The notes below the pieces were generated by a model. The model made no database searches and was not told the DNA's origin. It was given only the letters and a program-made list of their open reading frames with translations. 60,000 bases of DNA from Bolinopsis microptera (taxonomy: Eukaryota > Ctenophora > Tentaculata > Lobata > Bolinopsidae), in contig NC_087072.1 in the NCBI RefSeq assembly GCF_026151205.1, forward strand, positions 8,358,084-8,418,083, given 5' to 3'. A program made the translations under genes and the position numbers. Of this stretch, positions 40,001 to 55,587 are shown piece after piece; the first letter of the stretch is position 1, and every line of letters starts with the position of its first letter.

Positions 40001-43000
40001 CCTACTTATCGCTGGTACTATACCGGTAGCATGTTACCTACACACACCTTCTTAGAATTGTCACACAAAATAACCAAGCCCCACTTATAGCTACTTTTGC
40101 ATAATAGTTTTACGTTGTCATGGATACTGAAACTCTCTTATTAAGCATCCCTGGTAATATGTTTACCGTGGTTAATGGGTAACTTACTCAGTCCCAGTTG
40201 AAGTTCTGATTTTACCATTGGCTGGCGAGTGGCGACTGCTGCATCACTCACGCGATGATGTTGCCCTGAAATCGAGTGGCAATCCGATTATTACATTACA
40301 GATTCATTAAAACAATCGATATTGGATTGATAAAAACTCGATGTGGGTTGGGCATTCTCCTCATATCATATCACATTTACCAATGTTTTGTGATGAAGAT
40401 TATATTAACATCAAACAATTGACGGCAGCTTGATGTTGGCGTGTTACCATGGAAACGTGAATTGTGTTGACGCGTTGGTGGAGTTCGGCGCTAAATGGAC
40501 TGTAAAAGACAAGTCAGGTAAGTCAGGTAATTTCAGTACCCCCTGCTGAGCGCACTGCAGTCTACTCGATCGTGCGAGGTCGACTGAGGTGCGGACTGTG
40601 GGAGCTCGTGCGGGACTACACACTAAGCAATATATCTAGAAGCAATATCTATAGATTATCTAGAAGCAATATTAAGGAGCTAATATATCTAGAAGCAATA
40701 TCTAGGAGCTAATATATTTAGGAGCTAATATATTTAGGAGCTAATATATTTAGGAGCTAATATATTTAGGAGCAATATTTAGAAGCTAATATATTTAGGA
40801 GCAATATTTAGAAGCTAATATATCTAGAAGCAATATTTAGGAGCTACTTGTATTCTACTCAATATACTGGCTCGGTGGAGCTTACTGGTAGCATGGAATA
40901 CTTGTTTTCAAACATGACAGGCTAGGCTGTAAGTCAATCAATCAAGTGCAAGTAGTCCATTACGTCTGTGAAGTGCTGTCACGTCTGAAAACAAATCTGT
41001 TCTTTGCTTCTCAGTCAGTAAGGACCTATTCAGATTTACGAACATACTGAAGTTCATTCAATGTAATGTCCACAGTCCATATTGCAGTGTTCTAATAATA
41101 AGACCTTATTTACCAAACTAATAACCGAACAGCAGCATCTGCTAACGTTTTGCGGAGCTGGTATTTTGATTACTTTATTTCTACGTCTATCCGTGAGCCG
41201 GAGCATTAATCTTTATAATTAAAACACATTTTGCCTTTCAGGCGCTTCTCCGTTTCATTGGGCGATCGACGGAGGCCACACGAATGTTATCGAAAAGATC
41301 CTTGATGAAACGGACAACGTAAGACTGACTGTACATTTTACCTTCATTTGCAAATTGAAGGCCACGTTTCACTTTCATTACCCCGAACAGCTTGGCCTGA
41401 AGCGGCAGCTTGCTATTGTGAATTATTTACCGGGCGCTGCTTTCTGCAGAAACAAGAGTAATTAATTTTACGAAGCATGAGGTCCTTCGGTAATAGATTG
41501 TGGAATAATAAATATCTTTCTCCAGAACCAACCTCACTCCAAAGTTTTCACTCCAAAGTCTGTGTAAATATTGCTTGCAGAAATGGAGTATTAGTAGAAC
41601 TGCTAATTTAATCGAAATTAATGATTTTAAAAATGGTCCAAAGATGATGGGATGCAAGTCGCCAGATTTCTTAAAAATTATTTTGACATAAGCATCTTTT
41701 ATTTCCCACACATGTAGTTCAACTCACTGAATTTCGACCCACGATATTTTAGAGCATTTAGTGGAGTCATGTTGAAATGCGGTTAGGATATTGATGACTT
41801 GCAAGCACGACCTAAATTTAATATGTGCCAATTCGAGTTTTTAGACTGGTTCAGAATCTGAAAAGAAAGGGACGAGTTCCGCAGGTTCAATACAAAGCTG
41901 CCCCGAATTGGTTACATGTTGATTGTCGAGCAGTTGAGTGACACCTCTATAATCTGTACAGTGTGTTCCCACCTCGCAAACGTTAGGTAGTAGGAACTGA
42001 AGGTGTTCATCCAGTTGATACTGAGTCAACACTGGGCTGCTTTTAAGTTATAGTTTATTTCATGTTAATGCAAATAATTTCTTAATTCGATTCAAGATCA
42101 AGCCTCATCTGTATATTGATATTTTCAGAAAAAAAGTTCTATTTAATGTGATGAAATGTGGTGTTCAAATTATTTATGCAAAATTCACCTATATGATATT
42201 AAAATTGTACGTGGTATATTGTGCTAGATTGATGGGGAAATTTACAACCAATAATTCACAGATTTACGTTTATTCGTACAAGTCTCCTGGTTAAATCTAC
42301 AGACTGAACATATAATACCGCTCATATTGGAGGTTAATACCGCTCATATCAGAAGTCTTATTTTACAATTGGCATGATCTGTGAATCAACGTGTTATCAC
42401 AAAAATGTGGGATATCAATCTGCAATCTGCAATTGGTCATTGGACACCCAATTTAAACGAAATGAACTGGAGCCAATTGATAAAGAATGGAATTTAACAT
42501 CAGTGGCTAAATTTTTAAGCGATTAAAAATTTAAAAAACTTATAGCGTTAATGCGAGCATTTTAGTTTATCGAATGAAGTGTTCATGTTAATAAACAGGA
42601 AATTCGTGTATTTGCTGTAACTACAATTTGCAACCTGATCAAACTGAATTTGAATAACCATTCATCCAACAAGCTATTGTTACAAATTCTATCTGGGATC
42701 CAATCCAAATTTCTTTGAATCAATCATAATTAAACATTCCAGACCACAAAGCCTCAAAATCAGCGGTGGTTTTAATGAAAAGAGGGTGGATTACAGTGTT
42801 AAACTCATTGTCCATTTGCATTGTTTAAAACAGAGTAACTTTGGCTGTCATATTAAAGATAAATAATCAAGCGTGCATGTTGCTCCAGTCAACACATTAC
42901 ATCAACTGTTTCTCCTTCACGTGAACAAAATTGGAAGACACTGCTGAGATTGCCGTGACATCGCAAGTATTCAGCACAGAATACTGCTATGTAAATCAGT

Positions 43001-46000
43001 AAACATGGCGCACACTTGAAGGCTTGCATGCGTCCAGAAATTGTTATCATGTTATGTGTGGCATCTGAAAACTAAAAGTCAATTTTGTGGCGTGAAGTGT
43101 GAGGTCAAAAGAAGAAGACGGGATCCGATCCAGAGACTGGTGGTTGGAATGCGGCTCACTTATAATCCCAGATGTAAACATGTAACATTGCTACAGTATG
43201 GTTGGAATGCGGCTCACTTATAATCCCAGATGTAAACATGTAACATTGCTACAGTATGGTTGGAATGCGGCTCACTTATAATCCCAGATGTAAACATGTA
43301 ACATTGCTACAGTATGGTGGGAATGCGGCTCACTTATAATCCCAGATTGTAAACATGTAACATTGCTACAGTATGGTTGGAATGCGGCTCACTCATAATC
43401 CCAGATGTAAACATGTAACATTGCTACAGTATGGTTGGAATGCGGCTCACTTATAATCCCAGATGTAAACATGTAACATTGCTACAGTATGGTTGGAATG
43501 CGGCTCACTTATAATCCCAGATGTAAACATGTAACATTGCTACAGTATGGTTGGAATGCGGCTCACTCATAATCCCAGATGTAAACATGTAACATTGCTA
43601 CAGTATGGTTGGAATGCGGCTCACTTATAATCCCAGATGTAAACATGTAACATTGTTACAGTATGGTTGGAATGCGGCTCACTTATAATCCCAGATGTAA
43701 ACATGTAACATTGTTACAGTATGGTTGGAATGCGGCTCACTCATAATCCCAGATGTAAACATGTAACATTGCTACAGTATGGTTGGAATGCGGCTCACTT
43801 ATAATCCCAGATGTAAACATGTAACATTGCTACAGTATGGTTGGAATGCGGCTCACTTATAATCCCAGATGTAAACACTAAACATGTAACATTGCTACAG
43901 TATGGTTGGAATGCGGCTCACTCATAATCCCAGATGTAAACATGTAACATTGCTACAGTATGGTTGGAATGCGGCTCACTTATAATCCCAGATGTAAACA
44001 TGTAACATTGCTACAGTATGGTTGGAATGCGGCTCACTTATAATCCCAGATGTAAACATGTAACATTGCTACAGTATGGTTGGAATGCGGCTCACTTATA
44101 ATCCCAGATGTAAACATGTAATATTGCTACAGTATGGTTGGAATGCGGCTCACTTATAATCCCAGATGTAAACATGTAACATTGCTACAGTATGGTTGGA
44201 ATGCGGCTCACTTATAATCCCAGATGTAAACATGTAATATTGCTACAGTATGGTTGGAATGCGGCTCACTTATAATCCCAGATGTAAACATGTAACATTG
44301 CTACAGTATGGTTGGAATGCGGCTCACTTATAATCCCAGATGTAAACATGTAACATTGCTACAGTATGGTTGGAATGCGGCTCACTCATAATCCCAGATG
44401 TAAACATGTAACATTGCTACAGTATGGTTGGAATGCGGCTCACTCATAATCCCAGATGTAAACATGTAACATTGCTACAGTATGGTTGGAATGCGGCTCA
44501 CTCATAATCCCAGATGTAAACATGTGATATTGCTACAGTATGATAATCTGGTATCTACAATGAAATACACTGCATAGTAGTTATTATCCTCATCCTTCAA
44601 ACAAAGGGTCGGTTACCAGGGAGACATAAGACACATTGTATCAATAACCCTTGTAATGCAATTCGGGGCTCGACGAGGATTCCTACCACGGCTTACAAAC
44701 AACTTGTTTAACAAATTATGTTTCCATTTAAACCCATTTATAATGAATATTGAACCAAAGATTTAGATCATAGATGTTTCGATCTGATTCCTTATTTTGA
44801 TGGGACAGTAAAGCCCTAACCTCTTTGAGATCATCCCAAAACTCGAGCGAAAACCTAGCTGTTATTACAACTGTTTATTAAAATATTTTTTCAGGTGGAT
44901 GATCCTGATTCTAGATCAGGCTGGTCACCCCTTATGAGACTTGTTACCGTAAATGGGAGCGTCAACATCGCTAAGGTAACTGTAACTCGTCATTCGGATC
45001 CTCTCTGTAAGATCAATCTCGTAATGATTCAAATAATGTTATAAAATTCGAATCATAATCATGTCACATAATCCATTATCATTAGAAAATTCTTCGAAAT
45101 TTCAAATCTCTTCCCCTTAGTTAGCATAGAAAAACCCTTTAATATCAAGTTGGAAAATTCGTCCAAGCATCCTGCCTGAGGCCCTGAGGCCACACCTCCT
45201 AAATTGGAAACAAACTTTTAAGATCAAGATTATTTACACATTTGTGACCGCTTATGAATCATAGTATATAAATATATAATTTTAAATTAACTTACTACTA
45301 AGCACTAAGCAGAGGTTTAAACAAGAATTGCAGTTGCAACTTGCTAACATTGTTGCAGATTTACGTTCGACATTATCATCATTAATAATTGGCGTCGTCT
45401 TTCAGCCTAGGTTTCGTGGCGCGTTTATTAGCGAAACTCTATATCGTTTTCTTCTATCAATAGATTAGAATATTTACTGATTGTCAGATAATACCCTGTC
45501 GTGTGTCAAGCGAATATTTAATGTCGAAGTCAGTATCTTAAATTAATATGCTTGTTAAATTAAGAGTTAGCATACTTTCAGAAAGTTCAAATTGTCTCAG
45601 GAGTCATATTTTTGTTAGTATTATAATATAGATATCACTATATAAAGCGATCGTGTTATGAAATTGTTTTAACACGCTGTCGTCGTTCATACATGATAAA
45701 TCCTTTTAATGCAGTATTTTAAAAAGTGTCGAACAACGTGCTTGTTTCAAAAGTTATTTATAATAAAGAAACGTGGTTGGAAAATATGTTTAAAATATGT
45801 ACTCAGTTCTAGCTCACTTCCACCAATTCAATTAAGTCGCAGCTTCAAGAGTTAAGGACAGCTGCGCCGTAATGAAGCGTTATAAAGTTATAACACACAT
45901 AACCCCGGCATGCGCAGGGATTATATTTCAATTTTTCCCGCGACGCGCGGGAAAAATTTATAATAATTTCGAGTGCGAAGCACGAGGGATTATTATGAAA

Positions 46001-49000
46001 ATAACCCCGACATGCTTTAGCACGAGGGGTTATTTTAATATAACTTAAGCGTGCCGGTGTTATGTGTTATAAACCCCTCCGGGTTAGTGCTAGGATCAAC
46101 AAATTTCATAATTCTAGCTATATGAGATCAGTATGGAAATATGAAATGGAATTGGGGAGTATATTATACTACCAAATAAATACAACTAAGGTACTATGAC
46201 ATTTGAAATTGGCGTTATATCTAAACATTATTCCTCAGTCAGAACGTTGAATGAATATCGATAAGGGGCGTCGAGTTAAGCCTGGCAAGCGATAAAAGGT
46301 GGAGCTAATAATGATATCGTGTCATGGACATGAAGTTCATCAAAGTAGACGACTATAATTCATGGCTTATATCAAACAGGGCAATTGCTACGACAAAATT
46401 AACTGGACAAATGTAACTGTCGAGACAATTTCTGGAACTGGTCCAAGTAATGTAAGAGTTTAAGTAATGTAAGCCATAAGCAGTGTGCTGGAGTTTTGCC
46501 AGCGCCTGCAGTAAGACCGATACGTAGATCAAGTGTATTTACAGTTCTTACGTTAAGCCATAGGTCACGTGACATTTTTTACCAATGCGCCCCGTAGTAG
46601 TTAGTCACGTGATACACGTCATCAAAACACGTGACAGTGCGCGGTTGAAATTCTCATGGAATATCAAAACAAAACAAATCTTGTTGAGCCAAATTAGCGG
46701 GGCGGGATTATAGAAGCTGTGCCGGGGTTATCTATTCAGCGGGAAAAAACTAACAGCGGGAGCCGGGATTATCATAATCTATCTAGCGGGAGCCGGGATT
46801 ATCAGAATCTTATTCTAACCCGGAGGGGTTTATATATATATAATGATAATCTCTTCATACGGTTGGCGATGTGAATATATCTAAACACACGTACCGACTT
46901 TAAACGTTTTATTTATGAGGCAAAGCCATAAAAAGAAATAAAAATCATCAGAAATCCCCTGAATCCAAAAGATGTGATTTTACCGGTTTCAGTCATACGT
47001 CCCAAACCTTAGGTGCAATATTTTATCATATTATAATATGCACAATTGCTAACGTCCAACGATTATGGCACCATCCTGTGCCACAGTCTGATTAAATTAC
47101 GGAGACCAGTGTCTTCTCGTTATGGTTACAGAGTACATACAGTTGACCTTCTCTCGATATATATTGCCCAGTATTCTCAATTATGTAATTTTACACAAAG
47201 TGTACGCCCGCTCTAATTTCAGATGCTCATCGATAAAGGGGCTGACGTCAACTTCAAAGACCTCTCTGGCAAACCTGTTCTGATGGTAGGAAATTATGAC
47301 TTTGATTTGAACCAATGTTTGATTTCTGCTTTCTTAAAGACCGATCTTCCATTCGGTATGCGTGCATTTAAATAGACATGCGTGCAATTAAATGACGTAA
47401 ATCGTACCCACTGTTTTCTAGCTCGATTTTTTTGAGGGAAATTCACATCACCTCCCCATGGTTACCTTCATTTATGCACTGAAATATGCGAGGTCGTAAA
47501 TGTGAAATACAACTCTGACATTCTCAGGCAGCCTGTCTGAACGGTAACAAGGCGATGGTGGAACTGCTGGTAGAAAATGGAGCAGATCTGTGGACAGAAA
47601 ATGAGGTCTGTTTGTTGTATCTTGTAACGTTACCCGCCTAAAACTTTCAATCACTTGATTAGTATTCAGAGGGCACTTCCCATATTTCTTACAATCCCTT
47701 TGTCTTGGGACTAACTGCCCGTCCTTTTTCGGGTCAAGTTCACGGAATTAAGACTGGAAAGGGTTGTTCCGGATAGCATTTAATTGAATTTTGTCTTCTG
47801 TATTTAGCCGATGCCCCCAAATTCTTATCAAATACGCAAGTAGTTCTGTAGTCTCTGAAATATATGGAACGCGCGAACATCATTTTGCTGCTACTTTTTA
47901 ATCGTTAAGAGCCAGCCTAACAGTTGTGTCAGTGCGCGGCTCTCATATTATCAGTCATTAAATTATATTATTTCAATGCGTATTTACTAATATATAATTG
48001 AAACTCGAGAATTGAATTGCGGTATGCGGTGAAAAAAAGCTTCATGTGAAGATGATGATCAGTGCCTAGCTCCATCATGTGAAACCACTAGTTCGCTGTT
48101 ATTCTTCAGTTTCATTCATACAGTAAAGCTCTCTGATTGGCAAAGTTAGAGCACTCTGCATAACAATTCTTACCAGTTGTATATGGTTAAGTAGATAATA
48201 GACTTTGTCATTGACCATTCATTGGTCTATAGAACTGCATATGTTGTTAGTAAAGGGCGGTTTGAAGTATAGAAGGACACATACATATTAGTTACATATT
48301 AATCTAACATATAACATATTCTAACATATAGGTATAATTTCAGTATATAACGACCTTCACAATTCTTTATCAATAATCAATATCCACTATCCAGAGTTAT
48401 TTCTATCATTACCATTCGTCTTTTATCAGTTATCAGGCACCTTTCTCGGTGCCTGGTTTTTGGTTGGGTTTAACTTGAAAATAAATCGTCATTATTTACT
48501 GAACTCATTTTCGATTATTTCAGTTTGGCAAGACAGCTTACGACATGGCGAAGGCTTTTGAACGAAGGGTGAGTCTTTAAAATATTTCATGAGCAACCCC
48601 CAGGACTAAGTAGGAAATGTTAATCTAGTTAACCCGCCTTTATATTTACGGCCAAGTGCAGCTTTTCTATCTCTCATTTAAACTCTTAATCTTTGACTTT
48701 ATTTTATACCCTTCAGGCAGTGATGAAGTACATTGAAGAAATGGAGACCATATACCCCCGCCCCCCATCGGTACATGAACAATCTAATCAAAATATCAAC
48801 GTAGAACAAATATAGAATGAGAGGGGCTTTAATACCAGCTCTTTATTTATTATCTTTATCAGAACTCTTTCACAGAGTTGTTAGTGGGTATTTCAGTTTA
48901 TTTTAAAACATCAGGCTGACTTTTAAACCCTTTAATTTTATATGCTTTCTCTGTAGGTATACGAATCATGACCATGAAGTAGATAGTAGGTTTCAGTGCT

Positions 49001-50597
49001 CTTCGTGTTGTAACTTAATTAAATATTTTCATGAAAATACTTATTTTAAACAAACGTGAGAATGAAGGAATGTTTGGAATAAATGTGCTGATGTTGCATG
49101 ATTTTGGTTTGAATCTGGCTGTTGAGATGGAAAAGGCCTCATTAAAATCGATCAATTAATCAATCAATAAGGTGATCAATAAAAAATTCGATCAAGTAAG
49201 TAGACGATCAATAAGTCAATCATCCGAATTCATTTCGGATAAAATCACGATAGAAAAATATTTTCACCCCCATCTACCACTATGAACATCTTTAGTAAAT
49301 GGCTTACTCCTGCTTTTTTAAGTTGGATGGCAAGACGCTGTCACGCTGTGGCAACAGGAAGGAACGCGGTAAACACTAAACGCTATTTATGTGTGTGCTA
49401 TAATACCTTGCCGTTACTTGTGAAGCCCGCATCACGTAGACTCTCATTTAAGCTTTCGTCAAATTCAGCATCTTTACTCTTCAACATCATAAGATTTAAT
49501 TCCGCAATTAAATTAAGAATTAGCTTTTGCATGATGTCGATTTTATGATCTGCGCAGGCTAACGAACATACCTTCAACGGTGGTTTAACAGCACTCAGCA
49601 GCAATAGTAGTCATTGCTGTCGTTATTGGCTAAATAAAATGACAGTCTGGACAACGAGTCCACGCGGGTCAGGTGACTCAAGTTACGTCTAATTCAACGT
49701 GCCCTCATACACTTCGCAGCTTAAAGGAAATATTTGTATGTATTGCATGAAACATGAAAACTCGAAGAACGTGTTAATATATAAATGGTTTTTATCGTTT
49801 CCGACATTTGAGGGGTGAAATGTCCGGTCCCCTCGTCAAAATGTCAATTTAAGAAATTAACGATAACGAAGTAAATTGTTTGTTGTGCCAGCATATGCTC
49901 CAACAAGCCTCTTAATTGATGTTGTTGTTCTTTAGTGTGATGATGGTTTGAAATGCATGATGCTACAATTTAGCCAGCTGTAATGCATAAAAAAAATCAA
50001 TGTTTCTTGGAATTTTGGCCTATAGATTTTCTTTAAGAGACAGTCATTGAACGAATTTTCCTATTTTTGTATTATAAACTGGCTGATAATTTCGGGACAT
50101 ATATTTTAACATAAGGTGATCATTTGCCTTGCAGCACGGTAATCGATTACCCGTACGTGACTAACTCAACAGTTAAACTAAAAATTTAGGGAAAACACCT
50201 TGGCCTTCTGCATTCTGACTGCTGGCTAAGTACTAACTGATTAAAAAAAAAACCATAAATATACGCATGTTCCGAACCTTTTTAATCTTTTTGTGGATTC
50301 CTTTTTATAGAATAAGATAATATGATCTCTGATTTCAAATTATAGATCTGCAAGAGCCATCTAGCACGAGTTTATCTGTCTTAGCCTCTCACCCTAAAGC
50401 TAACCAACCACACATCTAATACACAACAATTTCAGATGAGACTGCAGGCGTATCTTGTGGATTCTCCCGGTTCGCAGATCAAGAGTTGTCCTAGTTCTCC
50501 AGCCCTGGGCAGGGCCAAATCCAACATCCAGAGGAGCCTGACCCCTACCCCCTTTTCCAGTCTCTCCAGTAGATCAATGACTAATGGTCGAAACTGA
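37095..50597 (+). CDS. FANK1: FANK1 orthologue: fibronectin III and ankyrin repeat protein, 14 exons
   Basis: Exons: 37095-37104, 37566-37716, 38362-38486, 39025-39106, 39372-39446, 39563-39628, 40429-40517, 41242-41318, 44895-44975, 47223-47285, 47528-47605, 48524-48568, 48717-48770 and 50436-50597. All junctions are GT/AG and in phase; the sum is 1158 bp, 385 residues. The N-terminal fibronectin III domain starts PNPPVPGKVTHHSAELFW and ends YKFRLRF..SDWSPVTEVVT. Ankyrin repeats follow: GNSPLMNACVKGYD, GKDSLMLACYHGNVNCVDAL, GASPFHWAIDGGHTNVIEKI, GWSPLMRLVTVNG, LIDKGADVNFKDLSGKPVLM and ACLNGNKAMVELLVENGADL. The tail is Ser/Pro-rich and longer than in mammals (345 residues in human, from memory). 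FANK1 is a nuclear/cytoplasmic protein expressed in mammalian testis and other ciliated cells. The ten-base first exon (MSEG) is the least certain; everything from 37566 is strong. Confidence 0.92.
37125..37155. mobile_element. Two abutting hAT-like termini (deletion remnant)
   Basis: CAGTGGCGTGAC (37125-37136) and GTTATGCCACTG (37144-37155) are inverted copies of the hAT-type terminus seen at 8877, separated by only a few bases. No target duplication is visible. It lies 20 bp after the first FANK1 donor. Confidence 0.55.
37825..38118. mobile_element. Tc1/mariner-type MITE in FANK1 intron 2
   Basis: Terminal inverted repeats of about 30 bp: CAGGGTGTCCCAAAAAAGGC.. on the left, and on the right the complement of CAGGATGACCCAAAAAAGGG... 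TA dinucleotides flank both ends (37823-37824, 38119-38120), as expected of TA-target insertion. The 294-bp interior has no ORF with similarity to a transposase. The element lies between FANK1 exons 2 and 3. Confidence 0.85.
38143..38291. mobile_element. Short hAT-type MITE with perfect 8-bp target duplication
   Basis: Inverted repeats CAGGGACAAAAGGATTTCGC (plus one base) at 38143 and the exact complement ending GTCCCTG at 38291. CACTGGGC is duplicated on both sides (38135-38142, 38292-38299). Length is 149 bp. Interior matches to TTTCGCGAT and CGCGAAATTT make most of the element self-complementary. It starts 25 bp after the mariner-type MITE and ends about 70 bp before FANK1 exon 3. Confidence 0.93.
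40622..40858 (+). repeat. Minisatellite, AGGAGCTAATATATTT unit
   Basis: Reiterated AGGAGCTAATATATTT and AGAAGCAATAT-type units of about 16-18 bp, roughly 13 copies with interspersed variants. Located in FANK1 intron 7, between the exons ending at 40517 and starting at 41242. Confidence 0.85.
41319..43130 (+). other. FANK1 intron 8, left part
   Basis: Intronic DNA between exons 41242-41318 and 44895-44975, without a nested gene. Short frames at 41427-41711 and 41841-42032 (-) show no recognisable domain. Confidence 0.55.
43138..44542 (+). repeat. 58-bp minisatellite, about 24 copies, with higher-order pattern
   Basis: Nearly identical 58-bp units (GGTTGGAATGCGGCTCACTT.., then CCCAGATGTAAACATGTAAC.., ending TTGCTACAGTAT). 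Variants are ACTTAT/ACTCAT, TAACATT/TAATATT, TTGCTAC/TTGTTAC, and one unit with a 6-bp insertion near 43876. ACTCAT marks units 5, 8, 11 and 14, then 22-24. Located in FANK1 intron 8. Fifty-eight is not a multiple of three, so the 60-codon frame at 43041 is a by-product. Confidence 0.95.
45000..45885. other. FANK1 intron 9, left part
   Basis: Intronic sequence after the exon ending at 44975. AT-rich, no nested gene and no recognisable element. Confidence 0.5.
45888..46072. repeat. Inverted-repeat element, about 185 bp
   Basis: The left end TTATAACACACATAACCCCG matches the complement of the right end (CCGGTGTTATGTGTTATAA). Inside are nested hairpins: TTTTTCCCGCG/CGCGGGAAAAA near 45935-45965, and AATAACCCC/GGGGTTATT. 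It probably represents a small TIR element. It lies in FANK1 intron 9. Confidence 0.6.
46070..46832. repeat. Segment bounded by perfect 18-bp inverted repeats
   Basis: TAAACCCCTCCGGGTTAG (46070-46087) and its exact complement (46815-46832) bound 763 bp in FANK1 intron 9. Inside are three CACGTGA-type E-boxes (46565, 46604, 46628), and GCGGGAGCCGGGATTATCA repeated twice near 46760 and 46790. Possibly a MITE or a pair of related element ends. No coding frame. Confidence 0.55.
46833..48523 (+). other. FANK1 introns 9-11 residual sequence
   Basis: Apart from the exons at 47223-47285 and 47528-47605 nothing coding is seen. CAGGCACC, a six-base loop and GGTGCCTG (about 48434-48455) form a short perfect hairpin in intron 11. 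Confidence 0.5.
48771..50435 (+). other. FANK1 intron 13
   Basis: A 1.7-kb intron without a nested gene. The frames at 49282-49548 (+) and 49398-49604 (-) overlap antisense and lack recognisable domains. ATCAATCAATCAAT-like simple sequence occurs near 49150-49220. Confidence 0.5.
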
Positions 50598-50700
50598 AAT
50601 TGGGATTTTCTTCTCAGGACAGAAGTTGTCTATTTATTTGTGACAATATATTTGTCAATACAATGTCAACAGATTCAGTGTCGTTGGCACAGTGTCATAT

Positions 50701-50706
50701 AATAAA
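50701..50706 (+). promoter_or_regulatory. Candidate FANK1 polyadenylation signal
   Basis: AATAAA 104 bp beyond the FANK1 stop, within TATAATAAATAAATTTTG. It is followed at 50720-50750 by TG/T-rich sequence (GAGTGTGTCTAAC) that could serve as the downstream element. Confidence 0.5.
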
Positions 50707-50719
50707 TAAATTTTGATTG

Positions 50720-52461
50720 AGTGTGTCTAACATTATATTTAGTTTTATGATTATGACATTTAGTAGATTTCCCGGATTGGTTTTTTTCTTGGTGCTATGA
50801 AAGTGATTTAAACAGTCTACATTTGGAGGTAAAGGCCGGGCCTTATCTAAATTGATTTAACCTATACATCATTCATGACAGATAGACATTTTGAGAACAA
50901 TACGTTTACGTAGCAATGTAGTTGATATCTTATTTGTTTCATTTTATTAACATTGACAAAAGTAATATTTCACTGAACGTAAACTATTACAATATCAGAA
51001 GAAAGTAAAGGGGATTATAAACCAAACATCAAAGATTGAATAATTAAGGATTTTAGAATTCAGCTTTCACATTAAACTATTGCGGCCCGAAATTAGAATC
51101 TGGTGATCTGTGTGAATCGAATAATGCACCTCTCGACAATATTCAGCACCGGATCTAACCCTTCCTTCCGTTTTCAGAACCAAGCTAATTAATCTCGTCC
51201 TTTGGCTGATAGACGATCCGAAAAACTCTCCACTCTGGTAAGTTGAGTACTTAAGTAGTAAGTGCCATTAATTGATTTTAAGTATCTGAGGTTCTCCTTT
51301 CCAGATCTCACCCCGGCCCCACACGGGACTCCCAGAAATTGTTCGTTAGGCACCACCACCGACCAGTATTCTACCATTCTGCCCACTTTCTGAACAAGAA
51401 AATTTCGTTTAATCTATAGGCTAATGTTGAGAGAGACCAATTTACAGCTGTCATCAATTCTATGTGAGTAGGAAGAGGAGAGCGGGGGCGGATGATGATG
51501 TTGTAGGACCGTACTATAACGTAGTGCAAAATTACCGAGCCGCCAGTATTGTCCGCACATTAGTCAACTATTTCCAGCGCGTGTCGTTAATCGAACTCCG
51601 GATTAGCCGCCCGATAAACTAGAATTGTTCTTTTTCCGTGAGGCTACGATTATACATGGCACCTACTAAAATTTATTTTCATGTAATGCAGGTCCTGGTG
51701 CTACTAGAGTCGGGGAGGTAATTCTGGAACACCTTCTCGCGTGCACACGGCACGTGTCAAACTATCCCGCATCTACATTTTACTTGATTTCATTTAGTAC
51801 TTCTAGTAGCTGAAACTCTCCCTTTGCAGACTTTAAATGATTCATTGTTCGGGAACGACAATAGCAATCAGGGTCAGATAGCTGTTTTTAGCGAAGCCAA
51901 TATCCCACGTGATATTACATGCCTTTATTTCTCAAATATCAGACAAATTTTTGCAAATCTCGATATTTGAGTTATTGTATCGAGTGTACTATTTTATTTT
52001 TCGGACAATATCGTTTTGAAACGCTGCGACGCAGCATCGATCAGAAGTAAAAACCATTGATCGCAATTTATTTGCCAATTGTTTGTAAAAATCTGAGACA
52101 CGGTCCATTGTAGTAGCTCGATGTCCAATCAAAATTCGATTTTCTTCCACTCCGTGTCAAATTTTGTGATTTCAGCCGGCCCCAGAATATATCTTTTTTG
52201 CTCCATACACCTAATTGAAGTAATCATATTAGATTTATATAACTCTCTCGCTTGTTCTCTAGGATCCAGCTCGTGCACCAACAACCTGATGTTACTTAAA
52301 TTTCGTTGGGACCAATTTGATTTTCACGCGAACTTTGCGGAGATTGCGCAGTACTCCACATTGTTGAAGTTGAACTATTCATTTTTAGAATTTTTAGAAC
52401 TGCTGTTCATTTGCAAGATAGCAATCTCAGTCAGTCCTCCTTATCGCCAATTTTCAGTTTA
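50720..52461. other. Intergenic sequence between FANK1 and the zinc-finger gene
   Basis: No convincing coding exon. The frames at 51189-51386 (-) and 52121-52462 (+) have no recognisable domain. TTTTCAG at 52451-52457 is a good splice acceptor just before the zinc-finger ATG, so an upstream non-coding exon of that gene probably lies in this stretch. Confidence 0.5.
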
Positions 52462-55379
<2,918 letters not shown>

Positions 55380-55587
55380 ATACAATTCAGTTATCAAGCC
55401 ACTGATAAGGCATATATGATGAACGTTTTTGGATCTATTCTATGATCACAAACATAACCGGCAGATGACAGCTTTTATCGAGAGTAAAAGATGCTGGCAG
55501 TAACTTTTATATAAGAATTTGTTTATTAGCTGGTTGGACTTTTCTACAGCATTGAATATTTATCAACGGGAGTCCTCAACATGCTTT

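Noticed and set aside
43138-44542. CRISPR-like regular array
   Set aside because: The whole 58-bp unit is conserved; there are no unique spacers, and the array lies in an intron of an animal gene. It is a minisatellite.
51189-51386. 65-codon minus-strand frame between FANK1 and the zinc-finger gene
   Set aside because: Plausible composition but too short, with no recognised family or clear exon boundaries.
52411-52461. Extending the zinc-finger protein upstream to the frame start at 52411
   Set aside because: A strong TTTTCAG acceptor at 52451-52457 separates this from the ATG at 52462, so the upstream part is probably intronic.
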